A stretch of 64,000 nucleotides of DNA, taken from Microvelia longipes. Taxonomy: Eukaryota > Arthropoda > Insecta > Hemiptera > Veliidae. The stretch is from the NCBI GenBank assembly GCA_018340805.1, contig JACMZG010000032.1:6708237-6772236 (forward strand), in the 5' to 3' direction. The position numbers and the translations under genes are program-made. The notes under the pieces were generated by a model. The model was not told the origin of the DNA and made no database searches. It was given only the letters and a program-made list of their open reading frames with translations. Below are positions 1 through 10,242 of this stretch, one piece after another (positions within the stretch are counted from its first letter, which is position 1; each line of letters begins with the position of its first letter).

Positions 1-639
1 ATAGGCTGTCGAGCATAGAATTCAGATTCCTTGAGTCATTTCATAATATTTGTATAAAAAAACCGTCAGACACCAAATTGGTGTCTTATATTATTGTCAC
101 AATATGATTGTGCAAAAGACACCTTAGAAATGTAACCAGCAATATGCAAAGCTACTCCTGTAAAAACATTTAACTGTGTCATCTATTCATGGAATGCAAA
201 ACTCGGTAGTATCAAAAGATTTATATTATTATTGAGTATGACGAGAAAAGCCCTGATAGATTTTGCACTATGATGATTTTTGAAGTCAGCTACAAACCTC
301 TAGATAAAACTGTAACCGCTGTCTCCTGATTCTTTTCTTCGCTGCCCGCCGGCTCTGATGATGATCTGTTAAGATTTAAAACTGTCTATGTCAAATATAT
401 ATCATTAGTGGAGAGACTCTGATTTATTTGAAACTCCACAACTCATTTTTCCTTAGTTACCAATTAGTTTTTTTCTGTTTCATTGTCCTACTAGATAAAA
501 TTAAGGATCACAGTCAAATTAGGAATGGGTCCTTTTAACATAATGTGTATGAAATGCTTCATGCCAGAAGATTTATATAAGTGGTGCTGTAAATGGATAC
601 GAGGAAGTCATTTCAAACCTGGGGATAATAGAATTATTG
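1..639. other. Gene-free flank with an old hammerhead-repeat fragment
   Basis: No coding exon is recognisable. Bases about 95-165 resemble the outer end of the repeat seen at 5,790-5,850 and 41,300-41,360: a palindromic CACAATATAATTGTG-like block followed by a run resembling GAGACACCTAGGAAATG. This is probably a decayed copy that lacks the hammerhead core. Confidence 0.4.
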
Positions 640-1395
640 AACTGTAAGGGAGTTAGTAACTAAGGCTTTATATGCTCCCCGCCTGTTCCAGCCGGGGTTG
701 GAATCCCTGTCAGGATAGTATCTGTTTCACTTGGTTCACATGGTGTGCTAATAGTGTTCTACAACTGTAAGGAAGTTAGTAACTAAGGCTTCATATGCTC
801 TCAGCTAAACACCAATGCCTGTTCCAGCCGGGGTTGGAATCTCAGTTGGGACAGTATCTGATTCACTTGGTTCACATGGTGTGCTAATAGTGTTGTACAA
901 CTGTAAGGGAGTTAGTAACTAAGGCTTTATATCCCCTCAGCTAAACAGCAATGCCTGTTCCAGCCAGGGTTGGAATCCCAGTCAGGACAGTATCTGTTTC
1001 ACTTGGTTCACATGGTGTGCTAATAGTGTTCTACAACTGTAAGGGAGTTAGTAACTAAGGCTTTATATCCCCTCAGCTAAACAGCAATGCCTGTTCCAGC
1101 CAGGGTTGGAATCCTAGTCAGGATGGTATCTGCTTCACTTGGTTCACATGGTGTGCTAATAGTGTTCTACAACTGTAAGGGAGTTAGTAACTAAGGCTTT
1201 ATATCCTCTCAGCTAAACAGCAATGCCTGTTCCAGCCAGGGTTGGAATTCCAGTCAGGACAGTATCTGTTTGACTTGGTTCACATGGTGTGCTAATAGTG
1301 TTCTACAACTGTAAGGGAGTTAGTAACTAAGGCTTTATATTCTCTATACATTATATCTAGCACAGCTAAACAGCAATGCCTGTTCCAGCCAGGAG
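640..1395. repeat. Tandem repeat, about 135-bp unit, 5-6 copies
   Basis: The phrase AACTGTAAGGGAGTTAGTAA recurs at about 640, 763, 899, 1036, 1171 and 1306, giving a period near 135 bp with a shorter first unit. Each unit also holds a GGTTGGAATCC block one base away from a tRNA B-box (GGTTCGAATCC). The array may therefore have arisen by amplifying part of a tRNA-derived SINE; that origin is inference. Confidence 0.85.
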
Positions 1396-1777
1396 ATTTA
1401 ACTACACTCAATACGTAGGCATTTCACTACTATTAACTATTAACTATTAACTTATGATTCAGCTCTCCCCCGACTATTTAAATTTAACGTTTAGTTACAT
1501 TACCAATTAAATAATTAAAATATTAATAAACATATAATTAAAAAACACGACTACACAAATTTCGCGTGTTTATATTATCATAAATAAATACCTGTTAATT
1601 AATAATTCCTGATCTCAGTTTATAATTATTACTTGTTAATGATAATAAAGTGCCGGTATAACGTAACGCAAGTTCCTATTTGACCTTTATGAATATTATT
1701 AATTACCTATTCCTTGTAATAGAAGAGGAAAGCGTTGTAATAGCTACATCTTTAAAAAAAAAAAAAAAATATATAAT

Positions 1778-1842
<65 letters not shown>

Positions 1843-2704
1843 CTGTGTGTGTGTGTGTGTTCTATAATAGATACAGAATTTTAATTTCACAAGTAATATT
1901 GTTCCGATATGATCTTTGCGTCAGCCAAATTGTAAGATTCTAGGTTGATCCAGTTAAAAGATAAAATGGGGTATAAAATGCTACAAATTGCTTCGAGAAG
2001 TGCCAGCCTTGGATATGAAACTTGTACCTTATAAAGCTAGAACTGGCTGGGGCACTACCGTGCCCCTAGATTTAAATCTAGTGGCTAGAAGCGCGCCAGC
2101 CACGTGAAGCCGTCCACATAATAAGAATTAGTGCCTTGTAATAACAGAAACAATTTTGGAAAAATAAAAGCAAGCCTTATAGTATCCATCTTCATCATTC
2201 CCCCTCCTTTGCGCCCCTGAACAACCTCAGAAGCGTAATTTTTTATAGAAAATCCGCAAAAACAAAAAATGCATACAGTATATTTTTTGAGCGGGCTGAT
2301 GGTACACGAAGCAATAACAGCGCTTTGTATGCCTATTGGCTGAAGGCTCGAAAATCAATTTTACTAAACATACAAAATAAGTTGTCTGTCAAATTGTCAA
2401 AGTCAATACTATTGGTTAAGTACGGCTGCACTTAGCGTCGCTGTCCCTGAAGTCCTACTTGACTAAGTCCGAAGAAGAATTTCCAAGTTGAATCATCTAA
2501 AGGACTTTAGATACTTAATACTTACCTTGGCCTCCTTCAAGACACAACCTGCTTTATTGTTACTATGGTAACCGTATCTTATATAATACCGGTTTCTATA
2601 TCTCATCATACTGACATAATAAATATAATATTATGGCATTTTTACAGCCGAATCTCGAGTTACTTGACTTTGCGTATTATAAACAAGGAAGTGATTTTTC
2701 AGTC
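1396..2704. other. Non-coding AT-rich DNA with (AT)n microsatellite
   Basis: Bases about 1,768-1,845 are a long (AT)n run followed by a short (GT)n run to about 1,860. Around 2,048-2,105 there are small palindromes (GGGGCAC/GTGCCCC and TAGATTTAAATCTA). I see no exon or RNA gene. Confidence 0.7.
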
Positions 2705-3680
2705 TAATCAAACAGGTGCCTTTAATTAAACTGTATTAGTTATATCAACACGGTTTAGTTTATCTGTCAAATTGATTTAGTTAAACCAACAGAGTTTGAT
2801 TGTATCTGTCAAACTGTTTTAGTTATATCAACACGGTTTAGTTTATCTGTCAAATTGATTTAGTTAAACCAACAGAGTTTGATTGTATCTGTCAAACTGT
2901 TTTAGTTCAACTAACACGGTTTAGTCTTTTTGTTTATTTATAAATATTTTATTTTAAGCTCTAAATAATGACGAATTGTGATGTGTACCTAATCGTACTT
3001 AAAGCAATAAAAGTATTTATTTATTTATTTATTATCTGTCTAAATTGAATTTAGTTAAACCCGTATTTTTAAGTCAATTGTCTGTCAAAACTTAATTTAT
3101 TTTTATCTGTCAAATTGATTTAGTTAAACCAACAGGTATGTTGTATCTGTCAACTGATTTAGTTCAACTAACAGGTTTGTTTAATCTGTCAAATTGATTT
3201 ATACCACAGAGTTTGGTTGTATCTGTCAAACTGTTTAGTTCATAACACGGTTTTTCATCTGTCAAATTGATTTAGTTAAACAACAGAGTTTAGGTTGTAT
3301 CATGTTAATTTTCTGTTTAGTTTCCACCAGGCTTGGTTTATCTGTAAAATTGGTTTAGTTAACAGGTTAGTTTTATCTGTCAAAATTGTTTTAGTTATAA
3401 CAACACGGTTTAGTTTATCTGTCAAATTGATTTAGTTAAACCAACACGGTTTAGTTTTATCTTTCAAACTGTATTAGTTATATCAACACGGTTTAGTTTT
3501 ATCTGTCAAATCGACTTAGTTAAACCACCATGCTTTGGATTATCTGCCAAACTGGTTTACTTAAACCCAACAGAGTTTGGTTGTATCTGTCGAACTGTTT
3601 TAGTTCACCACCACGCTTTTTGTTATTCTGTCAAATTGGTTTAGTTTTAATCTTATCAAACTGGTTATTAAACCAAAGAA
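2705..3680. repeat. Minisatellite, alternating 40-42-bp units
   Basis: Units of the form ATCTGTCAAATTGATTTAGT then TAAACCAACAGAGTTT, alternating with a sister form ending CAACACGGTTTAGTTT, repeat more than twenty times. A higher-order unit of about 82 bp is visible around 2,720-2,930. The array decays towards 3,670, where it runs into a hAT-type MITE remnant. Confidence 0.85.
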
Positions 3681-4199
3681 GTCGATTTGGCCATACAAAA
3701 AAGTGACCCCATGAAAACCAAAAAAATAGAGAGAATTTTCAACTCGAAACACACGTCAACACCAACTGCACATGCTTAATACAAACTTCGCATGGTAACA
3801 ATTCTTATAACAGCGAGGATCTTAAATTTTAGAGGCAAACTTACCTCTCAATGGTTTCTTATTGTTTATTGCTTGAGAAGGTTATAATAAAACCCGCTTA
3901 AATTATCACTCCCTGAAGTAGCAAAGTATAGTCCAAAATTTAAAATTAAATCAGCACAAATGACATATAACAAGCACATAACAAGCACACATAACACACA
4001 TAAGCACACATAACAAGCACCACAAATATAACAATCACGAGAAGCACAGAAGAAAGTTTAGAAGCAAACTCGACAACATTGCTACATAACCTGCGTTTGG
4101 GGCCCTTTTTCATTATAACCAAGGTGAAGGTAAGTTTGCTTCTATTTCTCTATCTCATACAACTTCCATGGGGTCAGAGGTGTTCCTTAATGCGTCATC
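3678..4199 (-). mobile_element. Truncated copy of the 18.4-kb/32.4-kb hAT MITE
   Basis: Read on the minus strand this matches the elements at 18,410-18,801 and 32,430-32,930, including the GATGACGCATTAAGGA-type start and the GGTCACTTTTTTGTATGGC-type end. The outermost terminal bases are missing at both ends, so no target duplication can be read. A CACATAACAAGCA microsatellite has expanded inside at about 3,965-4,030. Confidence 0.7.
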
Positions 4200-4210
4200 A
4201 ATAAATAAAT

Positions 4211-4545
4211 AATCGAAGAATCAGCTACCGTCGATACTTGCCGTTGGATATGAATATCCCTGGACCGGTTTCGTCATATAACGCCATCATCAGCCGGCGG
4301 GGCAACACTCGAGCTCTCAACTAATAAAGTTATATCAATGAATAACTTCTAGTCTCAATGAGCTCGACGAGCCCTCTGAAGATAAATCGTCTTGCTCATT
4401 GAGACTTGAAGTCATTCATTGATATAACTTCATTAGTTGATAGATCCAGTGTTGCCCCACCTGCTGATGATGGCGTTATGCCGAAACCGGTCCAGGGATA
4501 TTCATATCCAACAGCAAGTATCGGCGGTAGCTGATTCTTCAATTG
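4211..4545. mobile_element. Foldback element with long inverted arms
   Basis: The left arm (about 4,217-4,340) and right arm (about 4,420-4,540) are near-perfect reverse complements, sharing GAATCAGCTACCG/CGGTAGCTGATTC, the CCTGGACCGGTTTCG block and AACGCCATCATCAGC. They are separated by a spacer of about 80 bp that itself contains a second, shorter inverted pair (TCTCAATGAGC/GCTCATTGAGA). A related shorter copy lies at 36,205-36,390. There is no coding capacity; it looks like a non-autonomous foldback or MITE. Confidence 0.75.
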
Positions 4546-5141
4546 CTTCTTCAACTAGCGGTAAATACAACCTTTTAAAATAAATAAATCGCTACTACAA
4601 TAGGAAGGCAGGAAATAATTATTCGTCTCTCTTATTAGCTGTACTTAAACATGTTAATATATTTTATAAATACGGCTATTTTGTAGCTAAATACGGCTTA
4701 CTGTGAGACTACTCTAGCGAGGAGTAAGTAATAGATAATAAATAATAGTAATTATACAATTACTATTTATATATTGTAATTAATGGTTACAAGAGTCGAC
4801 CTTGTGTTCACTGTTATGCACATACACATCAAGTTTCCCTAAGAGTGCGTTCTTTAATCTGTGAATTACAATTCGTCCAGACCGCCATTGAGGTTTTATT
4901 TAAACACTCCTGTTTCAATTCTTGATAAAAAACTTACGTCTTACTCAAGTTTGTACCATTAGACTTAACGATCCAACACAGCACTGATGATGACCGTTAA
5001 CGGTTGAAAGTCGGCTTTGTTATTAGTAATTATAATGAGTGGGGAGACAAAAACTAGTTTGGTTTTATTTCTTTTTTACGTCTTCTTACAGACATCTATT
5101 TTAACTTATGTTATAAATTTCAATATATCTATTTTTAATAG
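4546..5141. other. No recognisable feature
   Basis: AT-rich non-coding sequence. I see no exon, tRNA or repeat copy. Confidence 0.5.
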
Positions 5142-5174
5142 ATCATTGATGGCTCGACATAATGTCATGTCCCA

Positions 5175-5215
5175 CTCTGTTTCGTTACGTCTAAGTCATC
5201 AGGGCGCCGACAGAG
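5175..5215 (-). ncRNA. Hammerhead ribozyme motif, copy A
   Basis: Minus strand, 41 nt. It has the GTC cleavage triplet, CTGATGA and GAAA cores and a 6-bp stem III (CTCTGT/ACAGAG). Stem II opens with C instead of G (the plus strand reads AAGTCATC), which breaks the normally conserved first stem II pair, so activity is doubtful. Confidence 0.6.
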
Positions 5216-5314
5216 CCTGCACTCACTCTAGCTCAAATGCAATGCTACATCTGGGAACTGTTCCATCATTCAACATTCGTCATCATTGATGGCTCGACAT
5301 AATGTCATGTCCCA

Positions 5315-5355
5315 CTCTGTTTCGTTACGTCTAACTCATCAGGGCGCCGACAGAG
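5315..5355 (-). ncRNA. Hammerhead ribozyme motif, copy B (all invariant bases)
   Basis: Read on the minus strand: CTCTGTC, GGCGCC, CTGATGA, GTTA-GACG-TAAC, GAAACAGAG. Every core base of the hammerhead consensus is present. Stem III is 6 bp, including the pair of A15.1 with U16.1. The cleavage triplet is GUC, and stem II is 4 bp with a GACG loop. Stem I is only the palindrome GGCGCC, which could pair within one molecule for 1-2 bp or between two molecules for 6 bp. Confidence 0.75.
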
Positions 5356-5453
5356 CCTGAACTCACTCTAGCTCAAATGCAATGCTACATCTGGGAACTG
5401 TTCCATCATTCAACATTCGTCATCATATTGATGGCTCGACATAATGTTTCCCA

Positions 5454-5493
5454 CTCTGTTCGTTACGTCTAACTCATCAGGGCGCCGACAGAG
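5454..5493 (-). ncRNA. Hammerhead ribozyme motif, copy C (one base deleted)
   Basis: Same as copy B, but one A of the GAAA core or its first stem III pair is missing (GAACAGAG). It is 40 nt long and probably inactive. Confidence 0.6.
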
Positions 5494-5592
5494 CCTGCAC
5501 TCACTCTAGCTCAAATGCAATGCTACATCTGGGAACTGTTCCATCATTCAACATTCGTCAACATTGATGGCTCGACATAATGTCATGTCCCA

Positions 5593-5633
5593 CTCTGTTT
5601 CGTTACGTCTAACTCATCAGGGCGCCGACAGAG
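5593..5633 (-). ncRNA. Hammerhead ribozyme motif, copy D (all invariant bases)
   Basis: Identical to copy B over the 41-nt motif: GUC triplet, CTGATGA, 4-bp stem II, GAAA and 6-bp stem III. Confidence 0.75.
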
Positions 5634-5910
5634 CCTGCACTCACTTTGACCTTCAATTGAAATTCCGAAGAATATAATATGAAGTATTTACCAGAGACGA
5701 GCGGTGCTCTCTTACCGCCATCATGCATGGCAAGCAAAACATATATCATTGGATACTACCGAGTTTTGCAAAACATGAATAGTTGACACAATATAATTGT
5801 GTGAGAGACACCAAGGAAATGTAACAAGCAAAATACAATGCTACATCTGGGAACTGTTCCATCATTCAACATTCGTCGTCATTGATGGCTCGACATAATG
5901 TCATGTCCCA

Positions 5911-5951
5911 CTCTGTTTCGTTACATCTAACTCATCAGGGCGCCGACAGAG
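5911..5951 (-). ncRNA. Hammerhead ribozyme motif, copy E (all invariant bases)
   Basis: As copy B, with one substitution confined to the stem II loop (GATG instead of GACG). Conserved pairing with a changed loop is what selection on structure, or recent descent from a functional copy, would leave. Confidence 0.75.
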
Positions 5952-6050
5952 CCTGCACTCACTCTAGCTCAAATGCAATGCTACATCTGGGAACTGTTCC
6001 ATCATTCAACATTCGTCATCATTGATGGCTCGACATAATGTCATGTCCCA

Positions 6051-6091
6051 TTCTGTTTCGTTACGTCTAACTCATCAGGGCACCGACAGAG
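6051..6091 (-). ncRNA. Hammerhead ribozyme motif, copy F
   Basis: The core is intact, but the outermost stem III pair is lost (the plus strand reads TTCTGT). The linker is GGTGCC, which still allows G-U pairing. Confidence 0.65.
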
Positions 6092-6367
6092 CCTGAACTC
6101 ACTTTGACCTTCAATTGAAATTCCGAAGAATATAATATGAAGTACTTACCAGAGACGAGCGGTGCTCTCTTGCCGCCATCATGCATGGCAAGCAAAATAT
6201 ATATCATTTGATACTACCGCGCTTTGCAAAACATGAATAGTTGACAAAATATAACTGTGCAAGAGACACCTAGGAATGTAACAAGCAAAATGCAATGCTA
6301 CATCTGGGAACTGTTCCATCATTCAACATTCGTCATCATTGATGGCTCGACATAATGTCATGTCCCA

Positions 6368-6408
6368 CTCTGTTTCGTTACGTCTAAGTCATCAGGGCGC
6401 CGACAGAG
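6368..6408 (-). ncRNA. Hammerhead ribozyme motif, copy G
   Basis: Like copy A: all core strings are present, but the first stem II pair is disrupted (the plus strand reads AAGTCATC). Confidence 0.6.
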
Positions 6409-6665
6409 CCTGATCTCACTCTGACCTTCAATTAATTCCGAAGAATATAATGTGAAGTACTTACCAGAGACGAGCGGTGCTCTCTTGCCGCCATCATGCA
6501 TGGCAAGAAAAATATATATCATTTGATACTACCGAGCTTTGCAAAACATGAATAGTTGACAAAATAAATTGCGAGAGACACCTAGGAATGTAACAAGCAA
6601 AATGCAATGCTACATCTGGGAACTGATCCATCATTCGACATTCGTCATCATTGGTAGCTCGACAT

Positions 6666-6905
6666 TACCGTCGAGTTATTGTCGAGTAACTTATTAGTTA
6701 GACGCAAAGAAACAGAGTGGGACATGACATTATGTCGAGCCATCAATGATGACGAATTTCGAATAATGAAACAGTTTCAAGATGTAGCATTGCATTTTCT
6801 TGTTACATTTCCTAGGTGTCTCTCGCACAATTATATTGTGTCCACTATTTATGTTTTGCGAATTTCGATAGCATCAAATGATATATGTTTCAGAATGGTT
6901 GTTAT
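6666..6905 (+). repeat. Inverted, damaged unit closing the hammerhead array
   Basis: From 6,691 the repeat continues in the opposite orientation (TTAGACGC, GAAACAGAGTGGG, then GACATTATGTCGAGCC, ending in the CTCGCACAATTATATTGTG end). The CTGATGA strand is lost and GAAACAGAG remains. The array is therefore bounded on the right by an inverted copy, as in the element at 22,570-23,115. Confidence 0.7.
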
Positions 6906-7594
6906 AAAGTAATTTAAATAATTTAGTTTACGACGTCACTACCCCAATCTTATGACATCATCAAATATAAAATGGTGCTTTGTTTAATGAGGTATAAAAA
7001 CTTAGTTCAGTATTCGGCCGACTCACTGTGGAAATAGTTAACATATCAGGTGTAAATAAGAGAAGAAAGTTTGAATTTTGACTTCGAAATAACGAAACTC
7101 TATCAAGATTGAATATTATTACAGTCAGATCGCAATCATTACAAAATCTCTTAGGTAACAAATATTGGTCTCCTAATAGGGCTAAACCTAAAAAAGATCA
7201 ACTTAAAAAAAAACTTAAAGGTCAGGACAGTAGCCTATATAAGCCTGTAATTATAAGGCAATCAACACTTCCTATTCTCCTCGCACATTTAAGTCGTTTC
7301 TTATCACCGAGTTTTTCATTTTAATTGACACATTTAATACGTGTCAAGGTAAGTGGTACACAAAATTAAATAATTATTAACAATTTATATTTTAATATTT
7401 TTTTAATATATAATGATTTGCCATGTTTAACTTATAGTGTAAAATTCACAAGTCATTCTTTTTAAAAAATTTTCTTTCAAAAAATTAGCTAATGAGATGG
7501 CTTTATGTAAAAATTGTCTTTGGGTGGTACACTACTATTACCACCATAAAAGTAAGTTATTAAGTGTATACTGTACTTGACAGGAAAAGAAGCA

Positions 7595-7598
<4 letters not shown>
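6906..7598. other. No recognisable feature
   Basis: Short reading frames here lack codon structure, splice context or recognisable motifs. I see nothing I can support. Confidence 0.5.
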
Positions 7599-7688
<90 letters not shown>

Positions 7689-7725
7689 TAATATATATAT
7701 ATAATATATATATACATAACGTATA
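7599..7725. repeat. (AT)n microsatellite
   Basis: About 125 bp of nearly pure AT dinucleotides, interrupted near 7,681-7,712. Confidence 0.95.
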
Positions 7726-7784
7726 TGTGTATATATTTATGCATTTCAAGAGGAATTTTTTCAAGTACTCTCGAACGGAATAAT

Positions 7785-8060
7785 ATTTTTTTTATTAAAC
7801 TTGGTACAAAAATTAAAATTTTTATTAAACTTGGGAGGACACAAACCGTATTGAAAATATGGTTCGAAAATATGAAGCTATTTATGACGTCATTAAGCTG
7901 GTTTGTTGTGTCAACAAAATTTTAAAAAATAATAAAATTCAGGGTTAAAATTTATCACCGGGAAGAAGTCTGTACGTATGTTTTTTGGGGTGCTAAATCG
8001 ATTAAAATTGGTCTGAAGTTGATACTTAGTTGTATACTTAGTTTTTGTGGATATTTACTT
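7785..8060 (+). repeat. Dispersed repeat beside an (AT)n tract, second copy at 62,430-62,670
   Basis: The two copies share TTGGGAGGACAC, AACC-TATTGAAAA, ATGACGTCATTAA and GGGTTAA-TTT blocks in the same order. Both start next to a long (AT)n tract, suggesting that the tract is part of the mobile unit. A weaker relative is at 9,460-9,700. Confidence 0.6.
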
Positions 8061-8370
8061 AGTTGACCAAAATGTAAAAAAAAAACGAAAAAACTAAAGG
8101 TCGTAAAAAGAGACCTTAAATAAAGGCCTTAAAAAAGGCCTTAGGGGGGAGAATAAATAAGGGCGGCATTGTTCATGTTTATTAAATTAAAAATCTAGTA
8201 AAACCAGTTTATGCAACCAAAAAACCTTAAATTACAAGATAAAATAACCAAAAAACATTTAGTTTACAAAAAAATATTCTTTCGACGAAAAAATTTAAGA
8301 TTTTAGTACGGAATGTATTGAATGAAGAATAACCTATAAAATATCAATTAAAAAAATTATAGAAAATAAC

Positions 8371-8444
8371 CGAACTAACCAGGATTCGAACCTGGGTTTG
8401 TTTTTAGTACTTTAAATGCTCGTATAGACTTCAATTCTTAGTTC
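8371..8444 (-). tRNA. tRNA-like sequence, probably a pseudogene or SINE head
   Basis: On the minus strand a 74-nt stretch begins GAACTAA and ends TTAGTTC plus one base, forming a perfect 7-bp acceptor stem. It carries a perfect T-arm (CCAGG-TTCGAAT-CCTGG) at the right distance. The D-arm and anticodon stem do not pair convincingly and no anticodon can be assigned. I read it as a degenerate tRNA copy or tRNA-derived SINE head. Confidence 0.4.
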
Positions 8445-9239
8445 TAAAACATCTAAAACGACTCTCTAAACAAAATTTGTTGTTAACCGACCGAATTTAG
8501 TGTTTCCCGGTTATTTAATAACGTTGATTCGACTTTTATCCGACTTTTTTAAGTTTAGTGGGGTCACTTTGTGACTTTATTCAAGATCCTCAGTGGAGTT
8601 CCTTAAAATTGTCTCTTACAATTTTAAATAGAATTTCAGTGAGACTTTTCTATTTTGAAATTTTGGATTAAATTTCATCATTTGAAAAAAATATAAAGAT
8701 TTTTTTCAGCATTAAATTTTGTGCATAATTTTCGTCACTATTTTTAAACAACAAAAATAAAATCTCAAAGTCCTTGAGATTACAAAGTGAAAATAAACTG
8801 CAATTCAAACATGGAGGTTAGTCAATTTTTCGACTCGGAGCCAGAACAATAAAACATCAAAATACGTGCTACTCTAGCTTAATTGTTTATAATAGCAACA
8901 CAGTTATTTTGATACCCATTACGTCGAAGAGTCAATGTCGCATCGAAATACGACATAATGCGTACTATCCATTACAGTCAATAACATTGACCAAAAGGTC
9001 ATAAGCGTTAACAAAGAAGGTCATTAAATCGTCCAACTTCTGAATTACTTCATTAACCTTAGTAAAATAGGCCTAACGAGTTATGTCATTTTCTTATATA
9101 CTTAAAAACCTCTATTAGAATCATTTTCGGATCATAAATTTCCTAATGAGAAACTAATTCCTCTTTATTGACTCTACAAACCAAAATGTTGAAGTACAAA
9201 CATTTTTTTTCTACAACTTGAATCTAGTCTAATCATTTG
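8445..9239. other. No gene; scattered repeat fragments
   Basis: Around 8,555-8,600 there is a block with GGGGTCACTTTGTGAC and TTTATTCAAGATCCT that recalls the end of the 18.4-kb hAT MITE family. Otherwise there is nothing I can support. Confidence 0.4.
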
Positions 9240-9400
9240 TGTATAGTTCTAATCATTGTGTACCTGAAATCAAAATAGTCCATGTTCGATCTCAGTCGGG
9301 ACTTCTAAGATTTTATTGCAAGAGACGGAACTCTTTACACTTTCTGATCTTTGTAGGGACCTAAATCACATGGTTCTTTAAATAAAAAGCTACAGTCCAG
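9240..9400 (+). repeat. SINE-like repeat with tRNA-type B-box, related copy at 39,340-39,510
   Basis: Contains ATGTTCGATCTCAGTCGGGA (B-box-like), then GGACTTCTAAGATTTTA, GCAAGAGACGG and AGGGACCTAA. The copy at 39.3 kb has TAGGTTCAATCCTAG, ACCTCTTGGATTTTAATG and GGGACCTAACTGA in the same order. Confidence 0.5.
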
Positions 9401-9984
9401 AGTTTCGCAAAGTGTGACCTTTAGAACCCCGGGGGTCAGTAGGAAAATTTGGGAGGCTCAAAAACTATCAAAAATTGAAGGTTAAAATTTTTCACTGACA
9501 CGATATCATTTGGGTCGTTGAATAAAATAAAACCAGTCCGAAGTCGACTACTCCAAGTAACTAACAAGTTAAAAACCCCGTGAAAAATAACAGGAAACCA
9601 AAACAGTCATAAAAAATTAGAGGTGTCGTTTTCTGTGTTTTTTGGGGGTGCTGGATTGAACAAAAGCGGTCCGGAGTTCATACGACCACCTTTTTAAATG
9701 ACCAAAAAGTCGATAATACGGTAGTAAATCACCGGGGATCCTAAAATACGGTCCTTTTTCATCATATGTCAAGTAAGGTGTCGTTGTCGATGTTTCTATG
9801 TGCGCTTAATCCAATGAATCCGGCTCGGAAACGAAAATAACTACGGTTTTCAGGTTCAAATCTTATTACCGGCGATAAATTTTTATTGCCTTAGTTACAG
9901 TATTTAAGTTTATAACTCCAAAATAATTCTGGTGCGGAGGGCCGCAAGCCATGCGTATTATCTTAAACGCTAATAATCAGCATA
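9401..9984. other. Non-coding, includes a decayed copy of the 7.8-kb repeat
   Basis: Bases 9,460-9,700 share the order 'contrasting AAAACC, CGAAGTCGA, gtgTTTTTTGGGGGTGCTGGA' with 7,950-8,030 and 62,590-62,660. There is no exon. The stretch at 9,915-9,955 (ATTCTGGTGCGGAGGG) is shared with 34,108-34,135 and 45,188-45,215. Confidence 0.4.
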
Positions 9985-10210
9985 AACTATGCTTTAAATG
10001 AGTGCAAATAATGAGTAATAAATAAGTAAATTAGAAATTATTTATGAAAAGTATGAATAAATGATGAAAATTAATAAGTAAATAAACTAATACTGAGTAA
10101 TAAATAAGAGAATTTAAAAAGAATTATGTCAAGTATGAGTAATCGATGAAAATAAATAAGTAAATAAATGAATAATGAGTAATAAATAACTAATTTAGAA
10201 ATGAATTATA
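9985..10210. repeat. AT-rich tandem repeat
   Basis: Imperfect repeats built from AATGAGTAATAAATAAGTAA and AAATTAGAAAT-type blocks, with a period of roughly 60 bp. Confidence 0.6.
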
Positions 10211-10242
10211 AAACTTGGTATATAACAACTTAATGACAAGAA

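Larger units (their letters stand above)
5142..6665 (-). repeat. Tandem array of hammerhead-bearing repeats (retrozyme-like)
   Basis: Seven copies of a repeat lie head to tail. Successive hammerhead cores start at 5175, 5315, 5454, 5593, 5911, 6051 and 6368, so the spacings are 140, 139, 139, 318, 140 and 317 bp. Short units are thus interleaved with long units carrying about 178 extra bp (for example 5,645-5,830). On the minus strand each unit reads CTCTGTC, a 6-nt linker, CTGATGA, a 4-bp stem II hairpin and GAAACAGAG, which is the hammerhead ribozyme consensus. Metazoan retrozymes are known as tandem repeats carrying hammerheads. This array resembles that arrangement, but its type III strand order and tiny stem I differ from the usual animal type I form. 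Confidence 0.8.

Noticed and set aside
2048..2105. Small palindromes as a regulatory RNA or terminator
   Set aside because: Short GGGGCAC/GTGCCCC and TAGATTTAAATCTA palindromes without further context are within chance for this sequence.
5017..5289. 90-codon frame starting upstream of the hammerhead array
   Set aside because: It runs into the repeat unit, has no homolog-like motif and is not conserved between repeat units; the frame at 6,679-6,912 is rejected for the same reason.
7489..7783. Open frames on both strands encoding Ile-Tyr repeats
   Set aside because: They are translations of the (AT)n microsatellite; the same applies to the frame at 15,478-15,720.
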